From NCBI GenBank assembly GCA_036821825.1, contig DAISIV010000035.1:1-35791 (forward strand): 35,791 bases of DNA. Direction: 5' to 3'. Shown here one piece after another: positions 25,751-33,643 of the stretch. Below the pieces are notes generated by a model. The model was not told the DNA's origin, did no database searches, and was given only the letters and a program-made list of their open reading frames with translations. The stretch comes from CAITZA01 sp937915285. Lineage in GTDB: Bacteria > Desulfobacterota > Desulfomonilia > Desulfomonilales > Desulfomonilaceae. The position numbers were made by a program, and so were the translations under genes. Positions within the stretch are counted from its first letter, which is position 1. Each line of letters begins with the position of its first letter.

Positions 25751-26856
25751 TTGGGGACCTCATGAGAAATTTTGTAAAGCTCCATCAACGCTTCGATAGC
25801 GACAAGGGATTCCCGTGTTTCACCCTGAGCCATCCCTATGAGGTCTGAAGCAGTGTCACGCACAATTCCCCTTGGTAGCAAATTCAGCCATTCGTCATTG
25901 CGTGGGGATGGCCGCATGCCTGAAACATCCATGTTAAATGCCAGGAACCTTTCTCTCCAGTCTATCGATAATCGATCCAGCTCATCCATGGTGTTGGGAA
26001 ACAGGAATCCGTTCAGCGTCAATTCTAGTATTGTCTTTTCGGGGGCCTCGATTGCGGCCATTTTACGGCTCAAATCATTCAGATCTTCCTCTGCGCCCAT
26101 CTCATGGCTGGCGCTATTCCATCGGAGCCCGCCAGTCCGAAGGGTGGTTATAACCGGGGTGGCGTGACGATCTGCTATTTCTACCAGTAGAGCGTTACCT
26201 CCGCCGGACTCCCGGAATGAGCCCTGCTCGTGCGTTCCCGAGTAGGCCATTCTACGGACTTCCCCCTTGCCGAAAAGAACGCTGGAATGCCAATGCCCGA
26301 GAGCCAGGTAATCCAGGCCTCTCAATTCAGGAGCATTTTCCGGCATCGGAGTGTCCTTGGCCTCTACCTGAAGCACATTGACATTCCCATGCGCCATCCC
26401 AATTGATATCTTGTCCCGGTCTGCCGCTTCAATCCATTCTGTGGGATCACAACTGTTGTATTTTGAGGACGCCACGCATGGATAAATTACGCAACCAGGT
26501 AGGTCCTCGGGTTCGTTGCGCCTGAAAATAGTTATATTTTGGTAACTTTTCCAGCTCGTCGCATGATCCCAGACGCTTCCAGGAACAAGTGGGTCGTGAT
26601 TGCCTGGAATGATGAAAACCCTGCCATTGAATTTGCTGAGGATATTTGCGGTCTGTGTGACTGTGGATCTATCTACGGCGTTGTCCTGAAACAGGTCTCC
26701 AGCTATTAATATTAGCTCAGCATGATTCTCGTTAGCCATTCTGACAAGACGCTCAGCGGCCTCTAGCCTGGCCTTTCTGGCTATTTTCGCATGCTCGGGA
26801 TCGAATGAACCGAACTTCATGCCAATATGCCAGTCTGCTGTATGAACAAACTTCAT
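25747..26856 (-). CDS. Mre11/SbcD-like metallophosphoesterase nuclease
   Basis: This 369-residue calcineurin-like phosphoesterase has the Mre11/SbcD/YhaO motifs. These are D8-x-H10, G53-D54, G85-N-H-D88, and further His residues in MAHGN and GHWHS. Together they form the two-metal nuclease centre. The C-terminal third is a poorly conserved capping and partner-binding region. The start ATG 26856 has GAGGGGG about 9 bases upstream, and the gene overlaps the coiled-coil ATPase by 4 bases. The pair should form a DNA end-processing complex in the cytoplasm. I give no gene symbol because the ATPase partner looks closer to YhaN than to SbcC. Confidence 0.93.
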   Translation of the reverse strand: MKFVHTADWHIGMKFGSFDPEHAKIARKARLEAAERLVRMANENHAELILIAGDLFQDNAVDRSTVTQTANILSKFNGRVFIIPGNHDPLVPGSVWDHATSWKSYQNITIFRRNEPEDLPGCVIYPCVASSKYNSCDPTEWIEAADRDKISIGMAHGNVNVLQVEAKDTPMPENAPELRGLDYLALGHWHSSVLFGKGEVRRMAYSGTHEQGSFRESGGGNALLVEIADRHATPVITTLRTGGLRWNSASHEMGAEEDLNDLSRKMAAIEAPEKTILELTLNGFLFPNTMDELDRLSIDWRERFLAFNMDVSGMRPSPRNDEWLNLLPRGIVRDTASDLIGMAQGETRESLVAIEALMELYKISHEVPK

Positions 26857-27222
26857 ATACTATCCCCCTCTTTTGGGCGGCCATACGAAAGCCTGATGAC
26901 CCCTGTTGAATTTTGAGAGAAGAAACGGTTTGAGCCTTGGATTCAAATATTGAGCAGATGGACTCATTTGGGATTCTCCCCCTCAGGCCCGGTTACCCGA
27001 ATACGATTTAAGGCCTTACCGTTAGTTAGGATAAACCATTCGAAAGATTTCTTCAACAACCGTAAGCGATCAATTCAGTAAACAGGGCATGACCCCGCAA
27101 TCTGCAGGCGCCAAGGGTTTTTTCAATAGGATTAAGCGTTTGAACCTTCTTTCTGCACGTGTTAAATTTGGACTGGATCACATTCTCTGGTATCAGCTAG
27201 CCACTTATGGAGGCACAAATTG
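26857..27222. promoter_or_regulatory. Divergent intergenic region before the exported cyclase
   Basis: This 366-bp stretch separates the nuclease (-) from the cyclase-family gene (+). A promoter candidate for the cyclase is TTGAAC (27140-27145), 17 bases, then TAAATT (27163-27168), 4 of 6 at each box. GGAGG at 27209-27213 is the ribosome site. No small gene or known RNA was recognised. Confidence 0.35.
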
Positions 27223-28071
27223 ATGAAAGCGATGTTCACCGTCATCCTGTTGTTTGTATCGATGATTACGTGCAGTCTCTGTGTAGCCGAATCTCCGGCC
27301 AGTCTTTGGCCCGTAGTGGATATGCTTCAGTCCAGGGAATTTGTGGACCTGACACATTGCTTCAAGCCTGGAATCCCTCACTGGCCGGGTTTTGAGGATG
27401 AATTACGCACTACGACTTTTTATTACGATGAGGGGATAGGCTCCAGGGGCAAGGGGTTTCTCGCCCACAAATATGAAATCCCCGGACAATGGGGCACACA
27501 TGCGGATCCACCCGCGCATTTTGTGCGAGGCAAAAGATTTCTGGATGAAATTTCGGTTAAGGAGATGATTTTGCCTCTAGTGGTGATCGATGTAAGCGAC
27601 AAGGTCAAGACTAACCGTGACTACCAAATCACGATGACAGATGTCAGTTTGTGGGAGGCGAGGCACGGCAGGATACCTGCCAAATCTTTCGTGGCTATGA
27701 GGACTGATTGGTCAAAGCGATGGCCCAGTGCGGAAAAGATGCAAAATATTGATGATAGCGGGGTGGCGCACTACCCTGGTTGGAGCCAGGAAGTTCTGAC
27801 GTTTCTGTATGAGGAGCGTGACATTACCGCCAGTGGGCACGAGACGACAGACACCGACCCGGGGGTGTCTACAAGCAAAGGTGACTATTCACTCGAAACA
27901 TATGTACTCTCCCGCAACAAGTATCAGATCGAGCTACTTACAAACCTGGACAAGGTCCCGGAGCATGGAGCGATAGCGGTGGTAACTTTTCCGAAACCCT
28001 GCAGGGGGTCGGGTTTCCCGGCAAGGGTATTTGCCATCCTGCCTTCCGCTTCCGCTGGGCCCGTTGAATAA
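27223..28071 (+). CDS. Exported cyclase-family (kynurenine formamidase-like) metalloenzyme
   Basis: This 282-residue protein has an N-terminal signal peptide (hydrophobic TVILLFVSMITC, probable cleavage near A22/E23), so it is likely periplasmic. The mature part carries the cyclase-family metal motif GTH93-x-D95-x-P-x-H99. Residue 89, two before the Gly, is Gln instead of the His seen in kynurenine formamidase. Related enzymes hydrolyse amides, lactones or cyclic compounds with Zn or Mn. The substrate here is unknown. I place the start at ATG 27223 (GGAGG 9 bases upstream) rather than the adjoining in-frame TTG 27220. No neighbour indicates a pathway. Confidence 0.9.
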   Translation: MKAMFTVILLFVSMITCSLCVAESPASLWPVVDMLQSREFVDLTHCFKPGIPHWPGFEDELRTTTFYYDEGIGSRGKGFLAHKYEIPGQWGTHADPPAHFVRGKRFLDEISVKEMILPLVVIDVSDKVKTNRDYQITMTDVSLWEARHGRIPAKSFVAMRTDWSKRWPSAEKMQNIDDSGVAHYPGWSQEVLTFLYEERDITASGHETTDTDPGVSTSKGDYSLETYVLSRNKYQIELLTNLDKVPEHGAIAVVTFPKPCRGSGFPARVFAILPSASAGPVE

Positions 28072-28120
28072 AACGATGGTATTCCGGGGGCCGCTAAATA
28101 AAACCCGGATGTTTCTCGAA

Positions 28121-28492
28121 TCAAGCGTGATGGGAGAAATGTTCCCATAGTTCGTCACGCAGGAAATCGTAGGCTATCTCGCGTGATTCTCTTCTGTATC
28201 GCTCCCACTCTATTGTCCCGTAATCCCACGCTGTGTGCCAGGTTTCACCAGAATGATGGGACAAACCACATAATTCAAGTAGCTGGACCACCGCCTTGTT
28301 AAATAATGCCCTGACCTCGTCAACCGATCCATCGCCGCGTTGTTCATTTAGCCAGCTAAAAGGCACATGGGCCCCAATCTCGAGGCTGACCGGCGGGTTC
28401 GGGGAGCCTAAAAATTGCCAGAGATGATAGATTTCCTGGGCAGGCTCGGAAATGAGTTCATTTTCAATTGCGGCCCTGAATTTATCCTCCAT
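28121..28492 (-). CDS. Unrecognised 123-residue acidic protein
   Basis: This soluble protein is rich in Glu, Trp and His, ending WEHFSHHA. It reads MEDKFRAAIENELISE at the start, contains a PFSWLNEQRGDG segment, and then a helix-rich C-terminal half with a GLSHHSGETWHTAWDYG stretch. No cysteine metal site, signal peptide or membrane segment is visible, and I do not recognise the family. The start is ATG 28492, because AGGAG lies 9 bases upstream. An in-frame ATG nine codons earlier (28519) has no ribosome site. It lies 224 bp downstream of the double-receiver kinase on the same strand and converges on the exported cyclase gene. Histidine- and tryptophan-containing helices could bind a ligand, but no function is claimed. 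Confidence 0.65.
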   Translation of the reverse strand: MEDKFRAAIENELISEPAQEIYHLWQFLGSPNPPVSLEIGAHVPFSWLNEQRGDGSVDEVRALFNKAVVQLLELCGLSHHSGETWHTAWDYGTIEWERYRRESREIAYDFLRDELWEHFSHHA

Positions 28493-28548
28493 GATTTGCG
28501 ACTCCTGAAGGTTGTCCATAAACTGTTTTAATTAAGAGAATGGCGTCC

Positions 28549-28607
28549 GGGCCTGTCCTGAGATGTCCAATTCGCAATAGTTCCAACTACAACAGGAATG
28601 CAGGCCC
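28549..28607. repeat. Long-loop inverted repeat
   Basis: GGGCCTG (28549-28555) pairs with CAGGCCC (28601-28607), and inside it CCTG (28557-28560) pairs with CAGG (28593-28596), leaving a 32-base loop. It lies between the double-receiver kinase and the small acidic-protein gene. No T-run follows on either strand, so its role (processing site, regulator site or chance) is open. Confidence 0.35.
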
Positions 28608-28716
28608 AGGGGGCGAGTCTGTTTGACTAAATTTAATTCAGGCAACGCTTAACTGCAATACCTGTGCTGGCTGGCTGGGCCATATCAGACAGGCTATCAT
28701 CATTTGCCTGTTTGAT

Positions 28717-31700
28717 TCATTTCGCGGCCAGGCCCCCTCCGGGTGGGATTACGGATCCCAAAACCTCACTGAGATCATCAACCTTTATCGGCTTGGATAC
28801 ATATTCATCCATGCCGGCCTCAATGCACTTCTCCCTGTCGCCATCGATGGCATGGGCTGTCATTGCAATGATTGGGAGGTGTTTTCCGGACAATCTTTCA
28901 CGCTCACGAATTACTCCGGTGGCCTCCAGGCCGTTCATTTCGGGCATCGAAACATCCATGAACACTACGTCGAAGCTATGAGTATCGACAGCTTCCACTG
29001 CTTCAAGGCCATTTGCAGCCAGAGAAACCGTATGTCCCATTTTTTCCAGGATTTTCCTGGCTACCCTCTGATTTACCGGATTATCTTCAGCCACAAGTAT
29101 TTTTAAGTTTTGCCGACCTTCTCTTATTGAATGTCTTGTTATAAGTGACTGCCTTGATGGCCCGTTCCCTGACGCCTGGATCGAATTAATTATAGCCTTT
29201 AGCAGTTCGTCCTGCTTGATGGGCTTGGTAAGATAGGCGGATATACCAAGATTAATGCTTCGCTGCGCGTCACCCCTCTCGCCGCCGGATGTCAGCATCA
29301 TCATGGTCACAGCTGCGCATTCCGGAATTTTGGTCATTTTCTCCACAAACTCGAAACCGTCCATTTCCGGCATCATGCAATCCGTAATGACCAGCCCGAA
29401 TTCCTCTTTGGTATTGCATGATTTCCTGAATAATTCGAGAGCCTCCTGCCCACTGGAAGCTGTAGTGGGCTTCATGCCCCAGAAATTCAGAAGTTGCTCG
29501 AGAATCTTGCGGTTCGTGGAGTTATCGTCAACCACCAGCACACGCAGATTGCTCCAGTCCACAGGAGCGGGATCAGGCCTGACCAAGTTGTTTTGGCTTA
29601 CAACCTCCAGATTCACGGTAAAATGAAATGTGCTTCCGTGGTTCATTTCACTTTCAACCCAGAGGTTCCCTCCCATGAGTTCGCATATCCTTCGCGAGAT
29701 AGAAAGACCAAGTCCTGTGCCCTGGTATCTGCGAGACATGGACCCATCAGCCTGCACAAAAGCCTGAAAGATTGCACGAGTTTTTTCCGGTGGTATCCCG
29801 ATACCGGTGTCTTTAACGGAGAAATGAAGTTCTAGACGGTCGTTTCCCAGATGCTGAGTCTCAACCCTCAGGACCACTTCCCCTGAGTCGGTGAATTTGA
29901 CTGCATTACCCAGCAGATTGACCAGAACCTGACGCAGCCGACCAGGATCGCCCATCAGCATGGATGGCGTTTCCGGAGCCATATAAGAAATCAGTTCAAT
30001 TCCTTTTCTAGCAGCCGTTACTGCCAGTAAAGAGGCGGCGTTATCAATGAGCCTGCGTATATCGAATTCCACATTTATCAGTTCGAGTTTTCCCGCCTCT
30101 ATTTTTGAAAAATCCAGAATGTCATTGACTACGGTCAACAACGCGTTTGAAGCTGTCATTATGTCATCCAGATATTCGCGTTGCTCACTGTTCAGCCCTG
30201 TATTAAGAGTAAGTTCCGCCATCCCCATTATCCCGTTGATGGGTGTGCGGATTTCGTGGCTCATGTTCGCAAGAAAATCGCTCTTTGACTGGTTGGCGGT
30301 CTCAGCGGCAATCCTGGCCTCAACAATGTCCGTAACATCAATTATGTTTAAGATAACTCCCTGACACTGCTCACCCCTGAATATCGGCTGTATTCTTACA
30401 TTGGCATGCATTCCGAGGATTTGCCGTTGCAGTTCAAGAGCCTGCCTGTTTCGCCCCGCCTGGCGCTCAAGGATGATATGCTTTACATTATCAATCAATT
30501 CATCCCCTAACCGTGGCTTGAGCATATCAAGAGTCAGCATATGATTGCGATCCAGTCCGATATGGTCTACAAACCACCTATTGACAACGGTGATCCTTGA
30601 TTCAGGGTCGGTGATGACAATCCCCTCTTCCATTCCGTCTATTAATGTCAGAAGCTTGTTTTCCTCTGATTTGTATTTTTCCTCGCTCAGCCTCAGTTCC
30701 GTTTCCCTGAGGGTTTTCTCGATTCGCTTTCGCTCGGTGACATCATTGACCAGCGCCAGGTTAAGCTTTTTGCCGCCAATTACGATTGGCCCTGGCATGA
30801 CTTCCACGTCCCTCAGTTCACCACTGGACAGACTATGCTGGCAATCGGTGAAGCGACTTGAGCCGAGATTACCCGTTCGCATCACATCCCTGACTCGATC
30901 GATCTCTCCAGCATAAAGATCAAACACGGATTTCTTTTTGAATTCCTGGGATGAATATCCATAAAAAGCGCATGCTGCAGGGTTAGCGTCTACAATTGCG
31001 CCAGAAGTCGGATCATGGATTAGCATTATTAGATGTTCATTTTCAAACACAGCCCTGAATCTTTGTTCGCTCTCCCTCAAGAAGTTCTCGGAAAGTTTTT
31101 GATCCGTTATATCCCTCGAGATGCCCACCAGTCCCGTTATGTTGTGTTCCTCATCAAAAATAGGTGTTTTGATTGTCTCAAACCAGTAGGTACTCCCAGC
31201 CATATCGGTCACTGACTCCTCTGATCTTTTTGTGACACCTGACCTGAGAACCTCCCTGTCCTCTGAACTATATTTCCTGGCCCGTTCGGTTGGCCATATG
31301 TCAAAATCGGTTTTCCCTTGGGTTTCTTCACTTTTTTGGCCGCATGCCCTGCTGAAAGGTATGTTGGTGGCCGAGTAACGGCCCTCACGATCCTTGAGCC
31401 ATGCGGGGGCGGGAATATTGTCCAGCAGCGCCTTTTGCTGCAGATCCCTTAATCTGAGCGCACGATCAGCCGCTTCGCGCTTGACCATCTCCCTCTCAAG
31501 GGCCTCACGAGCCCTACGCTGCTCGTCTAAGTGACTCCTGGTCAATTCCGACTGCCTCTGTACCCTGGAGATGTACAGACAGGCCGAAAAGGTTAACAAC
31601 AGTCCTGCGGCCAGAGCCAGCCACGGATACCAGGTCCGTGAGCCCACAAGAACTGATGAGGTGGGAACAACAATGACAGACCAACCGAGCTGACCAATGG

Positions 31701-32628
31701 TAAGGCTGTCCGAATAATGAACACTGGAAAGAAGGACAGAGATGTCTGATGGTATGGACGCATCCTCACCTTTTTCAGGGAATGACCTGAAGAAAAGCAG
31801 ACTTTCTGGCTCTCCGTTCAACAAGGCAAAAACGTAAAAATCAAAACCGCTCAAGATTAGCTGATCAAACATGCTGTTGAAGAGGTCGGGAATTCTGAAC
31901 ACCGCTGAATAAAGACCCAGCAGATTTTCTCTCCTAGATTTTAGGTCGTCAGACACATAACCTTTCTTGTAAACCGGAGCAAAAACCACAAAGCCCGGCT
32001 CATTGCGTTTCTCAACGATTAGTTTCAAGGGACGTGTCGCGGCGATTTTTCCAGTGTCCCGGGCATGCTGTATACCCTGAAGTCTCAGCGGTTCGGACCC
32101 TACATCAAACCCCAATGTCCTATCGTTTGCAGTCAAAGGTTCGACATATAATCGAGGGAAATACTGTGTCCTTTGGTCGGCTCGCACCAGGTCGTCGGCT
32201 TGTCCCCTCTGTGTAAACTCAAAATTTCTGAATCCCTCGTCTCTCAACGTTCTTTCAACGAATTCCCTGTCTCCCCTGGAAACCAGGGGTAACCACTGCA
32301 CGGAGTGTATTCCTTTGCTTCGCTCAAGGTAATCTTCAGTAAAAAGCCTGAACTCCTTCCTGGAAACATGTTCTGAAGCTTCATGGAAAGCGGACAGTCC
32401 TCTGAGCATGTTCAGGTAGAACTCTATGCCCTGTTTCACTGAAGAGACCACGGCCTGACTTTCCCGTTGAAAACTCACCCCGAAACGGCTCTCGTCCCAG
32501 GCTCGAAGGCTAAAAAACAGAACGAGAGACATGAGCAATCCTGCAACAACCCCTGAAGGCAAAATAAACCGGCTAAATGATTCTGTGGACGATCCATCAC
32601 GTGATTTGTCAACAACATTACTGGACAT
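28717..32628 (-). CDS. Membrane CHASE, triple-PAS hybrid kinase with two receivers
   Basis: This 1303-residue kinase has a membrane helix at about 22-42, a periplasmic CHASE domain (about 55-290), and a second helix at about 330-352. Three PAS domains follow (about 410-525, 535-650 and 670-780). HisKA is of the ArcB/BarA type (MSHEIRTP, phospho-His791), followed by HATPase_c (DTGIGI, GTGLGL) and two receivers with Asp1083 and Asp1225, each with a KP motif. No HPt domain is present, so a separate phosphotransfer protein is expected. Its H-box differs from the GGIAHDFNN type of the five other kinases here. I choose ATG 32628 because CAGGAG lies 5-6 bases before it; the in-frame ATG at 32670 has no ribosome site. 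Confidence 0.95.
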   Translation of the reverse strand: MSSNVVDKSRDGSSTESFSRFILPSGVVAGLLMSLVLFFSLRAWDESRFGVSFQRESQAVVSSVKQGIEFYLNMLRGLSAFHEASEHVSRKEFRLFTEDYLERSKGIHSVQWLPLVSRGDREFVERTLRDEGFRNFEFTQRGQADDLVRADQRTQYFPRLYVEPLTANDRTLGFDVGSEPLRLQGIQHARDTGKIAATRPLKLIVEKRNEPGFVVFAPVYKKGYVSDDLKSRRENLLGLYSAVFRIPDLFNSMFDQLILSGFDFYVFALLNGEPESLLFFRSFPEKGEDASIPSDISVLLSSVHYSDSLTIGQLGWSVIVVPTSSVLVGSRTWYPWLALAAGLLLTFSACLYISRVQRQSELTRSHLDEQRRAREALEREMVKREAADRALRLRDLQQKALLDNIPAPAWLKDREGRYSATNIPFSRACGQKSEETQGKTDFDIWPTERARKYSSEDREVLRSGVTKRSEESVTDMAGSTYWFETIKTPIFDEEHNITGLVGISRDITDQKLSENFLRESEQRFRAVFENEHLIMLIHDPTSGAIVDANPAACAFYGYSSQEFKKKSVFDLYAGEIDRVRDVMRTGNLGSSRFTDCQHSLSSGELRDVEVMPGPIVIGGKKLNLALVNDVTERKRIEKTLRETELRLSEEKYKSEENKLLTLIDGMEEGIVITDPESRITVVNRWFVDHIGLDRNHMLTLDMLKPRLGDELIDNVKHIILERQAGRNRQALELQRQILGMHANVRIQPIFRGEQCQGVILNIIDVTDIVEARIAAETANQSKSDFLANMSHEIRTPINGIMGMAELTLNTGLNSEQREYLDDIMTASNALLTVVNDILDFSKIEAGKLELINVEFDIRRLIDNAASLLAVTAARKGIELISYMAPETPSMLMGDPGRLRQVLVNLLGNAVKFTDSGEVVLRVETQHLGNDRLELHFSVKDTGIGIPPEKTRAIFQAFVQADGSMSRRYQGTGLGLSISRRICELMGGNLWVESEMNHGSTFHFTVNLEVVSQNNLVRPDPAPVDWSNLRVLVVDDNSTNRKILEQLLNFWGMKPTTASSGQEALELFRKSCNTKEEFGLVITDCMMPEMDGFEFVEKMTKIPECAAVTMMMLTSGGERGDAQRSINLGISAYLTKPIKQDELLKAIINSIQASGNGPSRQSLITRHSIREGRQNLKILVAEDNPVNQRVARKILEKMGHTVSLAANGLEAVEAVDTHSFDVVFMDVSMPEMNGLEATGVIRERERLSGKHLPIIAMTAHAIDGDREKCIEAGMDEYVSKPIKVDDLSEVLGSVIPPGGGLAAK

Positions 32629-32857
32629 ACGATCTCCTGAAATCGCTCCCTTCAAGCGTCTCCCTCCCATCCACTATCCGGCTGTGGTGGAGATGATCAA
32701 TGCAGGACGTCAACCTGTCAAAGTGTCCGGAAACTTGCGTTTGTAGCCTTATGATAAAACCAATAAAAACCAAAAGCGTCGCAATCAAGACGGTCCAAAT
32801 GATCGCTGAAAAAGAGCCGCCTAAAAAAACATGAACTCTACATGAAATGCTTTCAGT

Positions 32858-33112
32858 CTATTGACGGGGAGTCAGGGAGCATATTGTCTCGATCATGGAA
32901 GCGAAACCATACGGTTTTTCCAGGACACGATCCCTGCCTGAATCCAAGAGTTTGGCTGGTTCATGAAAATAGCTGTCCAACGCCGTCAGAAGAATGAAAG
33001 GAGTTTTTGGAATGCCTCTCTCCCGGCAGATTGACCTGAGCGCCCGGAAGTCGTGTCCCTCGAAAGGGTTCTCAAGTTCACAGCGCTTTTCGAGGCAAGA
33101 TCGTCTGAACAT
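32858..33112 (-). pseudogene. Receiver-like C-terminal remnant
   Basis: This 84-residue reading frame looks like the second half of a response-regulator receiver. It has a helix FRALRSICRERG, a strand PFILLTALD, and VLEKPYGFASMIETI with the Lys-Pro of the active site. The first half, with the acidic pair and phospho-Asp, is missing. The frame is closed by TAG two codons before the ATG, and there is no ribosome site. It is probably a decayed or truncated receiver gene, or a non-phosphorylated receiver-like peptide. It lies between two hybrid kinases on the same strand. A chance open frame cannot be excluded. Confidence 0.35.
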
Positions 33113-33305
33113 CTGCTAACCGACCTGTAACTGCCTGACATTTCCATAACAATTCCCCCTGGCCCTTTGATGTCCAGGCATGAGCAATTTCGGCGCCAAA
33201 GAAACAAGCCTGGAACTCCAGAAAACAATGCCTGATTATACAGATAGTTAAGTATCGACATGACTCAATAGGGTGGCGTTTGAGCCGGCTGACTCATGCG
33301 GAATA

Positions 33306-33323
33306 TGTCATAATAGTATGACA
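33306..33323. promoter_or_regulatory. Perfect dyad TGTCATA-N4-TATGACA
   Basis: A perfect 7-bp inverted repeat with the central ATAG. Its outer half-sites read TGTC-N10-GACA, the same spacing as the dyad 74 bp away. It is either a hairpin in RNA or a binding site for a dimeric regulator. No function is known. Confidence 0.4.
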
Positions 33324-33378
33324 GCCTTTATCCTGATTAGCGCCCAGCCTTTAATAATCAGTCCATGGGCTGAATTTT

Positions 33379-33398
33379 CTGTCCTACTGATAGGACAG
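33379..33398. promoter_or_regulatory. Perfect dyad CTGTCCTA-CTGA-TAGGACAG
   Basis: A perfect 8-bp inverted repeat with a CTGA tetraloop, again presenting TGTC-N10-GACA. It has no T-run after it on either strand, so it is not a standard terminator. A further small stem, GACAC/GTGTC, lies at 33426-33441. Confidence 0.45.
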
Positions 33399-33643
33399 TT
33401 GTCGCAGGAGACTGTCAGGAATTTCGACACACTGACGTGTCAAGCCTATGGAAGTATGAGTTTCTGACCATCCTGAAGAGCGTCCATAGTGATTCTTCGT
33501 CACTGGATAATTGGGTATAGGAAACCAAATGTAGGTTTCGTACTTTTCATCAGCCGATTGTCTGGATGGATTGAAAAGGGGTTTTCTTTTCAGGACGGCT
33601 CAGTTCAAGTAAGATTCCGGTCTTGGATTCAGTGGTTTGCTTG

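Larger units (their letters stand above)
33113..33643. other. 530-bp non-coding stretch with several dyads
   Basis: No convincing gene is seen. Open frames on the plus strand here lack ribosome sites and recognisable domains. The stretch contains inverted repeats at 33306-33323, 33379-33398 and 33426-33441. It lies downstream of the truncated hybrid kinase and upstream of the receiver-like remnant, so it may include the remains of the remnant's missing half. Confidence 0.4.

Noticed and set aside
32629..32670. Upstream ATG 32670 as the start of the double-receiver kinase
   Set aside because: No ribosome site there; CAGGAG precedes ATG 32628 instead.
33306..33323. NifA-type upstream activator site
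   Set aside because: That consensus is TGT-N10-ACA. Here the TGT/ACA spacing is 12.
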